From the NCBI GenBank assembly GCA_015494165.1, contig WGBS01000301.1, positions 1 to 7,882 of the forward strand: a stretch of DNA of 7,882 nucleotides, given 5' to 3'. The notes beneath the pieces were generated by a model that made no database searches, was not told the origin of the DNA, and saw nothing but the letters and a program-made list of their open reading frames with translations. Shown here in pieces: positions 1-4,548 of this stretch. The stretch is from Gammaproteobacteria bacterium (GTDB lineage Bacteria > Pseudomonadota > Gammaproteobacteria > S144-34). The translations under genes and the position numbers were made by a program. Numbering within the stretch: position 1 is the first letter of the stretch; every line of letters starts with the position of its first letter.

Positions 1-120
1 CGCTACGCCAACGGCCACGCCGAGGGGGCGCCCTTCGAGCACTACGGCCCGCTGCAGAGCGAGCAGGCGATCGCCTATGCCCGGGAGATCCTTGAGTTCG
101 TCCGCGCTCGAATGGCCTGA
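1..120 (+). CDS. HEPN-domain protein, C-terminal fragment (cut by window edge)
   Basis: Frame 1 is open from the left edge to TGA at 118-120 and encodes 39 residues beginning RYANGHAEGAPFEHYG and ending in a helical AREILEFVRARMA. A segment of the form RY.NG...GAP.E.Y followed by an amphipathic helix ending EFVR is the usual C-terminus of HEPN-domain proteins that partner MNT nucleotidyltransferases. These small all-helical proteins act in the cytosol as toxins or as substrate-binding subunits. The next gene encodes an MNT-fold protein and starts inside this reading frame, which supports a HEPN-then-MNT module. The catalytic R-x4-6-H region lies outside the window, so it is not known whether this toxin is active. 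The family call is fairly secure from context, but the segment is short. Confidence 0.72.
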   Translation, partial: RYANGHAEGAPFEHYGPLQSEQAIAYAREILEFVRARMA

Positions 121-460
121 CCGCGAGACGGTGGGCCGGGCGGCGCGGGCCTGGGCGGCCGAGGAGGCGCGCAGGCACCCCGAGCTCATGCGTCTCGGGA
201 TCTTCGGATCCTGGGCCTCGGGCGACTGGGGCGTCGGCAGCGACCTCGACCTGGTCGCCGTCGTGCGCACGTCGGACCGGCCCTTCCACGAGCGCGCCCG
301 CGACTGGGCCTACGAGAAGCTCCCCGTGCCGGCGGATCTCCTCGTCTACACCGAGGCCGAGTGGGAGCGGCTCATGGCCGAGGGCTCGCGCTTCGCGCGC
401 ATGCTGCGCGAGCGCACGCGCTGGATCTGGCCGCAGCGCCCGGACGGGGACGCGGCGTGA
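77..460 (+). CDS. MNT-fold nucleotidyltransferase (HEPN partner, antitoxin-type)
   Basis: This encodes a 127-residue minimal nucleotidyltransferase. Residues 40-59 read LGIFGSWASGDWGVGSDLDL. They contain the GS-x10-D-x-D signature: G44 S45 for the nucleotide triphosphate, D56 and D58 as metal ligands. In known MntA/HepT systems such an enzyme adds AMP to the HEPN toxin and neutralises it; the target here is inferred from the adjacent HEPN gene. The size fits the stand-alone MNT family. The start is uncertain: ATG at 77 has only a weak ribosome-binding site and overlaps the HEPN gene by 44 nt, while TTG at 92 follows GGAG at 84-87 and would shorten the protein by five residues. The stop at 458-460 overlaps the pyrF GTG by 4 nt, so the pair and pyrF are probably cotranscribed and translationally coupled. 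Confidence 0.85.
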   Translation: MPGRSLSSSALEWPDRETVGRAARAWAAEEARRHPELMRLGIFGSWASGDWGVGSDLDLVAVVRTSDRPFHERARDWAYEKLPVPADLLVYTEAEWERLMAEGSRFARMLRERTRWIWPQRPDGDAA

Positions 461-1182
461 GCGCCGGGCCGCGGCTCATCGTCGCGCTCGACCATCCCGA
501 CCGGGCCGCCGCCCTCGAGACGGCCGCGCGCCTCGATCCCGCGCGCTGCGCGGTCAAGGTGGGCAAGGAGCTGTTCACCGCCGCCGGGCCCGAGGTGGTC
601 GAGGCCCTGCAGGCGCGGGGCTTCCGGGTCTTCCTCGACCTCAAGTTCCACGACATCCCCAACACGGTGGCGGGCGCCTGCCGCGCGGCGGGGGCGCTCG
701 GCGTGTGGATGCTCAACGTCCACGCCCTCGGCGGCCGGCGCATGATGGAGGCCGCGCGCGAGGCGGTGGACAGGGTCGCGGAGCCGCCCGTGCTCCTCGC
801 GGTCACCGTGCTCACCAGCATGGGCGCGGAGGATCTCGCGGAAGTGGGCATCGAGGGCCCGCCGGAGGCGGCGGTGCTGCGGCTCGCGCGGCTCGCGCAC
901 GCGAGCGGCATGGACGGGGTGGTGTGCTCGCCGCGGGAGCTGCGCGCGCTGCGCGCGGAGCTCGGGCCGGACTTCCGCCTGGTGACGCCAGGGGTGCGGC
1001 CTGCGGGCGCGGCCGCCGGCGACCAGCGCCGGACCGCAACGCCCGCCGAGGCCGTCGCCGCCGGTGCCGACCACCTGGTGATCGGCCGCCCCGTAACCCA
1101 GGCGGACGACCCTGTAGGCGTTTTGCTGACAATCGAATCGGAAATCGGCCGATTGACGCCCCCGCGGGGGGGCCTACCATAG
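457..1182 (+). CDS. pyrF: Orotidine 5'-phosphate decarboxylase
   Basis: PyrF converts orotidine 5'-phosphate to UMP, the last step of de novo pyrimidine synthesis, in the cytosol. The 241-residue product has the bacterial TIM-barrel layout: LIVALDHPD at residues 7-15 (D12), AVKVGKELF around K34, and the catalytic D-x-K-x-x-D in FLDLKFHDIPNTV (D61, K63, D66). It also has LVTPGVRP, and near the C-terminus VIGRPVTQADDP, which binds the phosphate. The GTG start at 457 was chosen because it gives the normal family N-terminus, follows GGGGA at 446-450, and overlaps the preceding MNT stop in a GTGA junction. Upstream extension of this frame only reads through the MNT gene out of phase. The last 30 bases of the gene appear to carry the promoter of the next gene. 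The length is normal and no key residue is missing. Confidence 0.97.
   Translation: MSAGPRLIVALDHPDRAAALETAARLDPARCAVKVGKELFTAAGPEVVEALQARGFRVFLDLKFHDIPNTVAGACRAAGALGVWMLNVHALGGRRMMEAAREAVDRVAEPPVLLAVTVLTSMGAEDLAEVGIEGPPEAAVLRLARLAHASGMDGVVCSPRELRALRAELGPDFRLVTPGVRPAGAAAGDQRRTATPAEAVAAGADHLVIGRPVTQADDPVGVLLTIESEIGRLTPPRGGLP
1143..1154. promoter_or_regulatory. 12-bp perfect palindrome overlapping a -35 box (possible operator)
   Basis: AATCGGCCGATT is a perfect 12-bp palindrome inside the 3' end of pyrF. It covers the first two bases of the candidate -35 element TTGACG. A CAATCG block at 1130-1135 is repeated in inverted form as CGATTG at 1150-1155. The position is that of a repressor or activator site for the downstream comEA-type gene. 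No binding protein can be named, and in DNA this rich in GC a chance palindrome is possible. Confidence 0.35.
1153..1180 (+). promoter_or_regulatory. comEA: Candidate sigma-70 promoter for the comEA-type gene
   Basis: TTGACG (1153-1158) is separated by 16 bp from TACCAT (1175-1180). This gives five of six matches to the -35 consensus and four of six to the -10 consensus, in a region otherwise poor in such elements. Transcription would start near 1187 and leave a leader of about 58 nt before the ATG at 1245. The promoter lies inside the pyrF coding sequence, and the spacer contains the self-complementary run CCCCCGCGGGGG. Confidence 0.55.
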
Positions 1183-1191
1183 GGGCGTCGC

Positions 1192-1207
1192 GCGGGCCCG
1201 GGCCCGC
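1192..1207. repeat. 16-bp perfect GC palindrome in the comEA leader
   Basis: GCGGGCCCGGGCCCGC is fully self-complementary and would fall at about +6 to +21 of a transcript starting near 1187. It could act as a protein site, a pausing hairpin or a 5' stabilising structure. No T-tract follows, so it is not an intrinsic terminator. Runs of this kind also arise from composition alone. Confidence 0.4.
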
Positions 1208-1244
1208 CGGCAGCGGAGCAATGTGACACAGGGAGGAGACCGGG

Positions 1245-1565
1245 ATGTCGAAGCGTGTCAGGATGCGTGATCGCGTGCTCGGGCTGGTGCTCGGGTGCAT
1301 GCTGGGGGCGGGCGCCTGGGCGGCGGCGCCGGAGCGGGTGGACATCAACACCGCCGACGCCGCGACCTTGGCGCGGGTGCTCGAGGGCGTGGGGCCGGCG
1401 AAGGCCGCGGCCATCGTCGAGCACCGGCGCCGCCACGGGCCCTTCCGCCGCGCCGAGGACCTGGCGCGGGTCAAGGGCATCGGTCGCCGCACGGTGGAGC
1501 GCAACCGCGAGCGGATCGTGGTGGGCGCCCGCGGGGGCGGCGGCACGAAGGGCGTGGACCGTTAG
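1245..1565 (+). CDS. comEA: ComEA-family helix-hairpin-helix DNA-binding protein
   Basis: This 106-residue protein has an N-terminal signal peptide: basic MSKRVRMRDR, a hydrophobic core at residues 11-24, and a likely cleavage after AWAAA near residue 28. A single ComEA-type helix-hairpin-helix domain follows: VDINTADAATLARVLEGVGP at 32-51, KAAAIVEHRRRHGPF at 53-67, and a second hairpin VKGIG at 76-80. In naturally competent bacteria, periplasmic ComEA binds incoming double-stranded DNA without sequence preference and pulls it through the outer membrane. Short gammaproteobacterial versions like this one are widespread and not always tied to competence, so transformation is only inferred. The ATG at 1245 follows a strong GGGAGGAG at 1231-1238. 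The C-terminus is a short Gly/Lys/Arg-rich tail. The gene has its own likely promoter and a terminator-like hairpin downstream. Confidence 0.92.
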   Translation: MSKRVRMRDRVLGLVLGCMLGAGAWAAAPERVDINTADAATLARVLEGVGPAKAAAIVEHRRRHGPFRRAEDLARVKGIGRRTVERNRERIVVGARGGGGTKGVDR

Positions 1566-1577
1566 GGTCCCGCCCGG

Positions 1578-1594
1578 CGGGCGGCAGCCGCCCG
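1578..1594. repeat. GC-rich hairpin downstream of comEA
   Basis: CGGGCGGCAGCCGCCCG forms a 7-bp stem with a 3-nt loop, 12 nt after the comEA stop codon. There is no T-tract, so it is more likely a 3'-end stabilising structure or a repeat relic than a terminator. Confidence 0.45.
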
Positions 1595-1620
1595 CAGCGG
1601 GAGAGGCGGGAGGCGAGTAT

Positions 1621-1744
1621 CGGGAGACGAGGGTTGGTGCGCGCTCCGCGCGCGGCCATTGGGACGAGAGGCGGGGGTCGGGAGACGAGAGGTGGAACGC
1701 CCTTCGGGGGCGGTCTTTTGATCTTTCCCGTCACCCGTCTCCCG
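1621..1744. repeat. Intergenic repeat cluster: three CGGGAGACG units, two direct and one inverted
   Basis: CGGGAGACG occurs at 1621-1629 and 1679-1687 and, as its reverse complement CGTCTCCCG, at 1736-1744. The starts are 58 and 57 bp apart. The second and third units form a long-range inverted repeat that encloses the terminator-like hairpin at 1698-1719. The surrounding GACGAG/CCCGTC-rich sequence resembles low-complexity intergenic palindromes seen in many high-GC gammaproteobacteria. No protein is convincingly encoded here. The rest of the 1566-1787 gap holds only the hairpins listed separately and the cysC ribosome-binding site. Confidence 0.55.
1698..1719 (+). terminator. Probable intrinsic terminator after comEA
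   Basis: CGCCC (1698-1702) pairs with GGGCG (1708-1712) around a TTCGG loop, followed by GTCTTTT (1713-1719). The stem is short but strong, the loop contains a stabilising TTCG, and a run of four T follows. It lies about 130 nt past the comEA stop and would separate the pyrF-comEA unit from cysC-rfaH. Confidence 0.55.
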
Positions 1745-1756
1745 TGCACTATACAA

Positions 1757-1771
1757 GCGGCTTCCAGCCGC
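1757..1771. repeat. REP-like palindrome, copy 1
   Basis: GCGGCTTCCAGCCGC has a perfect 6-bp stem and a TCC loop, and lies just upstream of the cysC ribosome-binding site. An identical 15-base copy occurs at 7554-7568 before the epimerase gene. The AGCGGCTTC..AGCCGC form is typical of REP elements in Pseudomonas, Xanthomonas and related bacteria, which are mobilised by RAYT (TnpA-REP) proteins. No RAYT gene is present in the window. Confidence 0.6.
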
Positions 1772-1787
1772 GGCCTGGGAGGAACGG

Positions 1788-2438
1788 ATGAGCGACGGGC
1801 GCAGCAGCAACGTGGTCTGGCACGAGGGGACCGTGGACCGTGCCCGGCGCGAGGCCCTCAACGGCCACCACAGCGTGTGCCTGTGGTTCACGGGCCTGTC
1901 CGGCGCGGGCAAGTCCACGGTGGCGCACGCCGTCGAGGAGCGCCTGCACGGGCTCGGCTGCCGCACCTATGTCTTCGACGGCGACAACGTGCGCCACGGC
2001 CTGTGCGGCGACCTCGGCTTCTCGCGCGAGGACCGCGCCGAGAACCTGCGCCGCATCGCCGAGATGGTCAAGCTCTTCCTCGACGCCGGCGTCATCGCCC
2101 TGACGGCCTTCATCTCGCCCTTCCGCGCCGACCGCGAGCGCGTGCGCAACATCGTAGGTCCGGACGACTTCATCGAGATCTACTGCCGCTGCCCGGTGGA
2201 GGTGTGCGAGCGGCGCGACGTCAAGGGGCTCTATGCCCGGGCGCGCCGCGGCGAGATCCCGGAGTTCACGGGCATCTCCTCGCCCTACGAGCCGCCGGAG
2301 TCCCCGGACCTGGTGCTCGACACCGCCGAGCAGCCGCTCGAGGACTGCGTCGAGGCCGTGCTGGGGGTCCTCGAGGCGCGCGGCGTCGTCGCCCGTGCGC
2401 GTCCCCGCATCGTGCGCACGCGGGGGGCGGGCGCCTGA
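1788..2438 (+). CDS. cysC: Adenylyl-sulfate (APS) kinase
   Basis: CysC phosphorylates adenosine 5'-phosphosulfate with ATP to give PAPS, the activated sulfate used for assimilation or by sulfotransferases. The 216-residue product shows the full family pattern: Walker A GLSGAGKS at residues 36-43, the substrate loop DGDNVRHGL at 64-72, LGFSREDRAENLRR at 76-89, and FISPFRADRERVR with S110 at the site of the phosphorylated serine. These are followed by KGLYARARRGEIPEFTGI and PYEPPESPDL. The start at 1788 follows GGGAGGA at 1777-1783. The C-terminal 20 residues (RARPRIVRTRGAGA) extend slightly past the domain. The stop shares its A with the ATG of rfaH. No cysN or cysD lies in the window, so the link to polymer sulfation rests only on the neighbourhood. 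Confidence 0.96.
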   Translation: MSDGRSSNVVWHEGTVDRARREALNGHHSVCLWFTGLSGAGKSTVAHAVEERLHGLGCRTYVFDGDNVRHGLCGDLGFSREDRAENLRRIAEMVKLFLDAGVIALTAFISPFRADRERVRNIVGPDDFIEIYCRCPVEVCERRDVKGLYARARRGEIPEFTGISSPYEPPESPDLVLDTAEQPLEDCVEAVLGVLEARGVVARARPRIVRTRGAGA

Positions 2439-2950
2439 TGGACGCTGCGGCACGTCACTGGTATCTCGTCTACAGCAAGCCGCGCCAGGAGCGCCTTGCG
2501 CTCGAGAACCTCGCCCGCCAGGGCTACGAGGCCTATCTCCCGCTCATGCGCCACCGGCGCCGGCGCGGGCGGCGCTGGGTGCCGACCATCGAGCCCATGT
2601 TCCCGCGCTATCTCTTCGTGCGCCTCGACCGCCTGCACGACAACTGGGCGCCGATCCGCTCGACCATCGGTGTCACGAGCCTCGTGCGCTTCGGCCACGA
2701 GCCCGCGCGCGTCCCGGACGACCTGATCGGCCTGTTCCGCGCGCGCGAGGGCGAGGACGGCATCCAGCAGATTCCACCGCCGGACTTCCGCCCCGGCGAG
2801 CGCGTGCGCATCGTCGACGGCCCCTTCGCGGGCTACGAGGCGATCTTCCAAGCGCGCACCGGGAAGGAGCGGGTCGAGATCCTGCTGCGCATCGCCGGCA
2901 ACGCCACCCGCATCCAGATCGCCCCCGGCGCCCTCGAGCCCGTCGCCTGA
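2438..2950 (+). CDS. rfaH: RfaH-type specialised NusG paralogue (transcription antiterminator)
   Basis: RfaH is recruited to RNA polymerase paused at an ops element and suppresses pausing and Rho termination. In E. coli its refolded C-terminal domain also recruits the ribosome. The 170-residue product has the NusG N-terminal fold: WYLVYSKPRQE at residues 8-18, LARQGYEAYLPLM at 25-37, IEPMFPRYLFVRLD at 51-64 and GVTSLVRFG at 78-86. A linker and a KOW-type C-terminal domain, GERVRIVDGPFAGYEAIF at 120-137, follow. PMFPRYLFV, GV..FVRFG-like and GAFEGFQAIF-like segments separate RfaH from housekeeping NusG, and the length is close to the 162 residues of E. coli RfaH. Starting at ATG 2438 it shares one base with the cysC stop, so the two are translationally coupled. 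A perfect ops match lies about 1.6 kb downstream. Confidence 0.93.
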   Translation: MDAAARHWYLVYSKPRQERLALENLARQGYEAYLPLMRHRRRRGRRWVPTIEPMFPRYLFVRLDRLHDNWAPIRSTIGVTSLVRFGHEPARVPDDLIGLFRAREGEDGIQQIPPPDFRPGERVRIVDGPFAGYEAIFQARTGKERVEILLRIAGNATRIQIAPGALEPVA

Positions 2951-3026
2951 GGCGGGTTCCCCGACCCTTCCCGGCAGCACCCACCCTTGGCGTCGTGATG
3001 ATGGGCCGCCGCAGGCAGCTGGGGTT

Positions 3027-3082
3027 CTGGGTCCTGCCGGGCGCTGCGCCAGAACGGTGCCAGCTGTCCTATAAGGACCCAG
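3027..3082. repeat. Nested inverted repeats upstream of the toxin-antitoxin pair
   Basis: CTGGGTCCT (3027-3035) is the exact reverse complement of AGGACCCAG (3074-3082), 38 nt apart. Interleaved with it are GTTCTGG (3024-3030) with CCAGAAC (3049-3055), and a compact hairpin GTCCT-ATA-AGGAC (3066-3078) that contains the -10-like TATAAG. These arms can form alternative structures in DNA or RNA. They could be operators, the end of a mobile segment, or the scar left when the toxin-antitoxin pair inserted. Confidence 0.5.
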
Positions 3083-3109
3083 TATGGTTTACAAACGGAT
3101 CCACTATGG
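3079..3109. promoter_or_regulatory. Candidate antitoxin operators flanking a -35-like box
   Basis: CCAGTATGG (3079-3087) and CCACTATGG (3101-3109) match at eight of nine positions and are 22 bp apart, two turns of the helix. Each has CCA...TGG inverted symmetry. Between them lies TTTACA (3088-3093), five of six to the -35 consensus, with a weak TAACTT (3112-3117) 18 bp on. Paired short sites on one helix face are what a ribbon-helix-helix antitoxin would bind to autoregulate its operon. The assignment is inference. Confidence 0.4.
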
Positions 3110-3152
3110 AGTAACTTTTCTTCCATCTGCCAGAGCGAGGAAGTGAAGCACG

Positions 3153-3389
3153 GTGGCGACAAACATTTCGATCAAGGGTGCCCCTGAGGACCTCGTGCGC
3201 CGTCTGAAGGCACGAGCCGCTCGTCATCATCGTTCGCTTCAGGGCGAGGTCCTCGCCATCCTTGAGGAAGCCGTGCGCGAGGATGAGGTGCTGGATCCGA
3301 AGGACGTTGCCAGGCTGGTGCGGGAGATGGGGTTGAGCACGCCGGCGGAGTCGGCGGAATGGATTCGCGAGGACCGTGACCGCCGCTAA
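3153..3389 (+). CDS. FitA-like ribbon-helix-helix antitoxin
   Basis: This 78-residue protein begins MATNISIKGAPEDLVRRLKA, followed by RAARHHRSLQGEVLAILEEAV. That is the FitA/Arc-type ribbon-helix-helix fold: a beta strand (residues 3-8) that pairs between monomers and contacts DNA, then two helices (11-24 and 28-41). The remaining half, up to WIREDRDRR, would be the tail that wraps the toxin. Such antitoxins block their PIN-domain partner and repress the operon as a toxin-antitoxin complex. The GTG at 3153 was chosen because it gives the family N-terminus and follows AGGAAG at 3138-3143. The toxin start lies 14 nt inside this gene. The codons are noticeably richer in A and T (for example CGTCATCATCGTTCG) than in neighbouring genes, a sign of separate acquisition. 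Confidence 0.88.
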   Translation: MATNISIKGAPEDLVRRLKARAARHHRSLQGEVLAILEEAVREDEVLDPKDVARLVREMGLSTPAESAEWIREDRDRR

Positions 3390-3774
3390 GGTCGTCGACG
3401 CGTCCGCACTGGGTGCGCTGCTGTTCGGCGAGCCGGAACGGGAGCGGATCGCGGAGAGGCTCACGGGCGCACGGCTCTTCGCGCCGACGTTGTTGGGCTA
3501 CGAGCTGGCGAGCATCTGCGTCAAGAAATCGCGGGCACATCCGGAGGCCGCAAGCGAGCTGCAGCGGGCGTTGGGGTTGTTCGGCCGGCTGGGCATCGAG
3601 CTGCTCGGCCTTCATCCGGGACCCGTTGCGGACCTAGCGAGGGAGACAGGTCTCACGGCATATGACGCGGCATACCTCCGGCTGAGCTTGGCGCTCGGTG
3701 CGGAGCTGATCACTTTGGACCGGCGGCTTGCGGCGATCGCGGCCCGGTATGGGAGCGGTGCAGCCGAGCCGTGA
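3376..3774 (+). CDS. vapC: VapC/FitB-type PIN-domain toxin ribonuclease
   Basis: This 132-residue PIN-domain protein has all four acidic residues of the active site: D8 in KVVDASAL, E43 in TLLGYELASI, D97 in TAYDAAYLRLS and D115 in LITLDRRL. VapC toxins are Mg-dependent endoribonucleases that cut tRNA or rRNA and halt growth; the target cannot be read from sequence. The length is standard and the active site is complete, so the toxin is probably functional. GTG at 3376 overlaps the antitoxin by 14 nt, with GAGGA at 3369-3373 close upstream. The overlap implies coupled expression with antitoxin first. The pair sits as an independent unit between rfaH and the MarR-type regulator and shares no overlap with either. 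Confidence 0.92.
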   Translation: MTAAKVVDASALGALLFGEPERERIAERLTGARLFAPTLLGYELASICVKKSRAHPEAASELQRALGLFGRLGIELLGLHPGPVADLARETGLTAYDAAYLRLSLALGAELITLDRRLAAIAARYGSGAAEP

Positions 3775-3835
3775 AAGCAGGGGGTGGCGAGCCCACGGGC
3801 GTTACGTGGGGATGCGCAGGGATGGCTCCTTGAGC

Positions 3836-3841
3836 TATACT
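3836..3841 (+). promoter_or_regulatory. -10 element giving a possibly leaderless mRNA for the MarR-type gene
   Basis: TATACT matches the -10 consensus at five of six positions. The ATG at 3851 lies only 9 nt beyond its last base, so transcription would begin within a few bases of the start codon. No Shine-Dalgarno sequence precedes that ATG. The best -35 at the right spacing, TGCGCA (3813-3818), is poor. Confidence 0.45.
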
Positions 3842-3850
3842 GTTCAGCCC

Positions 3851-4486
3851 ATGAACGACGAAAGCCGCGACGAGCGGCTGACGCTCGCCCTGCTCGAGGC
3901 GGTGGCCGAGGAGGGCGGCGTGGCCGGCCAGCGCCGCCTGGCGCGGCGCATGGGCGTGGCGCTCGGCCTTGCCAACGCCTACGTGCGGCGCTGCGCCCGC
4001 AAGGGCTGGATCAAGGTCCGCCAGGCGCCCGCCAACCGGTACCTCTACTATCTCACCCCCGAGGGCTTCGCCGAGAAGTCGCGCCTCACCGTCCGCTACC
4101 TGCGCCATTCGCTGGCCTTCTACCGGGAGGCATCGGCGGCCTGGGCCGCCGTGTGGCGCAGGTGCGAGCGCGAGGGCTGGCGCGAGGCGCTGCTCGTCGG
4201 GGCGGGCGAGCTCGCCGAGATCGCGGCGGTGCGCGCCGCGGACCATGCGGTGACGCTCGTGGGCGCCCTGGATCCGGGGGCGCGCCGCAGGCAGCTCCTC
4301 GGGCGGCCCCTGTGGCGGCGGCTGGCCGACTGCGCGCCGCACGACGTGCGCGTGCTGACCGAGGTGGACGGCGGGGGCGCGCTCGCCGAGGGCCTCGGGG
4401 CGGCTGACGATCCGGTGCCCGTTCTGGCGCCCGCCCTGCTGGCGGGCGCGCTGCCTGCCGGCACGCGGGCGGTCGTCGTACACTGA
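3851..4486 (+). CDS. EPS-associated MarR-type winged-helix transcriptional regulator
   Basis: This 211-residue protein has an N-terminal winged helix: helices at residues 9-20 and 26-34, the recognition region GVALGLANAYVRRCARKGWIKV at 35-56, and the wing ANRYLYYLTPEGFAEKSRL at 61-79. The last motif is characteristic of short MarR-type regulators found beside exopolysaccharide clusters. A helical linker (VRYLRHSLAFYREA) and a second domain beginning ALLVGAGELAEIAAV near residue 113 follow. That domain has alternating strands and helices like a small Rossmann or CoA-binding fold (VTLVGALD, PVPVLAPALL), perhaps sensing a nucleotide sugar or cofactor. It probably controls the adjoining polysaccharide operon, but no operator is evident. 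The ATG at 3851 gives the family N-terminus; upstream in-frame starts would run into vapC. The ligand is unknown. Confidence 0.82.
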   Translation: MNDESRDERLTLALLEAVAEEGGVAGQRRLARRMGVALGLANAYVRRCARKGWIKVRQAPANRYLYYLTPEGFAEKSRLTVRYLRHSLAFYREASAAWAAVWRRCEREGWREALLVGAGELAEIAAVRAADHAVTLVGALDPGARRRQLLGRPLWRRLADCAPHDVRVLTEVDGGGALAEGLGAADDPVPVLAPALLAGALPAGTRAVVVH

Positions 4487-4503
4487 GCCGCCGCTCCGGC
4501 GGC
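4487..4503. repeat. GC hairpin immediately after the MarR-type gene
   Basis: GCCGCCG (4487-4493) and CGGCGGC (4497-4503) form a 7-bp stem with a 3-nt loop directly after the stop codon. No T-tract follows, so complete intrinsic termination is unlikely and transcription may read into the ops element 32 nt further on. Confidence 0.45.
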
Positions 4504-4534
4504 GGCCCTTCGCCATGCGGCGCGTGCGCTGCAG

Positions 4535-4546
4535 GGCGGTAGCGTG
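4535..4546 (+). promoter_or_regulatory. ops: ops element (RfaH recruitment site)
   Basis: GGCGGTAGCGTG is identical over 12 bases to the operon polarity suppressor element of E. coli rfa, capsule and O-antigen operons. The preceding CAGG also resembles the end of the longer JUMPStart sequence (CAGGGGCGGTAGCGTG). RNA polymerase pauses at ops and displays the non-template strand to RfaH, which then travels with it and prevents early termination. Here the site lies on the + strand in the leader, 86 nt before the first gene start (ATG 4621), on the same strand as the operon and about 1.6 kb after a complete rfaH. The promoter must lie upstream of 4535; none is obvious, so initiation may be within or before the MarR-type gene. 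Confidence 0.88.
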
Positions 4547-4548
4547 CC

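Noticed and set aside
346..1546. Several - strand open frames of 240-350 codons across pyrF and comEA
   Set aside because: They are Arg/Pro/Ala/Gly-rich translations lying antisense to well-identified genes, with no family motif.
1747..1755. ACTATACA as a cysC promoter
   Set aside because: TATACA matches four of six bases, but no acceptable -35 lies 16-18 bp upstream, and the start would fall inside the REP-like hairpin. Too weak to list as a feature.
1561..1790. CRISPR-like array in the repeat-rich gap
   Set aside because: Only three 9-mers occur, one of them inverted, with no spacer structure and no cas genes. This is an intergenic repeat cluster.
1295..2950. 551-codon + strand frame running from comEA to the rfaH stop
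   Set aside because: Only its last 170 codons encode a real protein (RfaH). The first part is an out-of-frame reading of comEA, the gap and cysC, with low-complexity composition.
1749..2980. Two - strand open frames opposite cysC and rfaH
   Set aside because: They are compositional shadows; the + strand genes account for every conserved motif.
3376..3774. Loss of an active-site residue in the PIN toxin
   Set aside because: D8, E43, D97 and D115 are all present, so there is no sign of inactivation.
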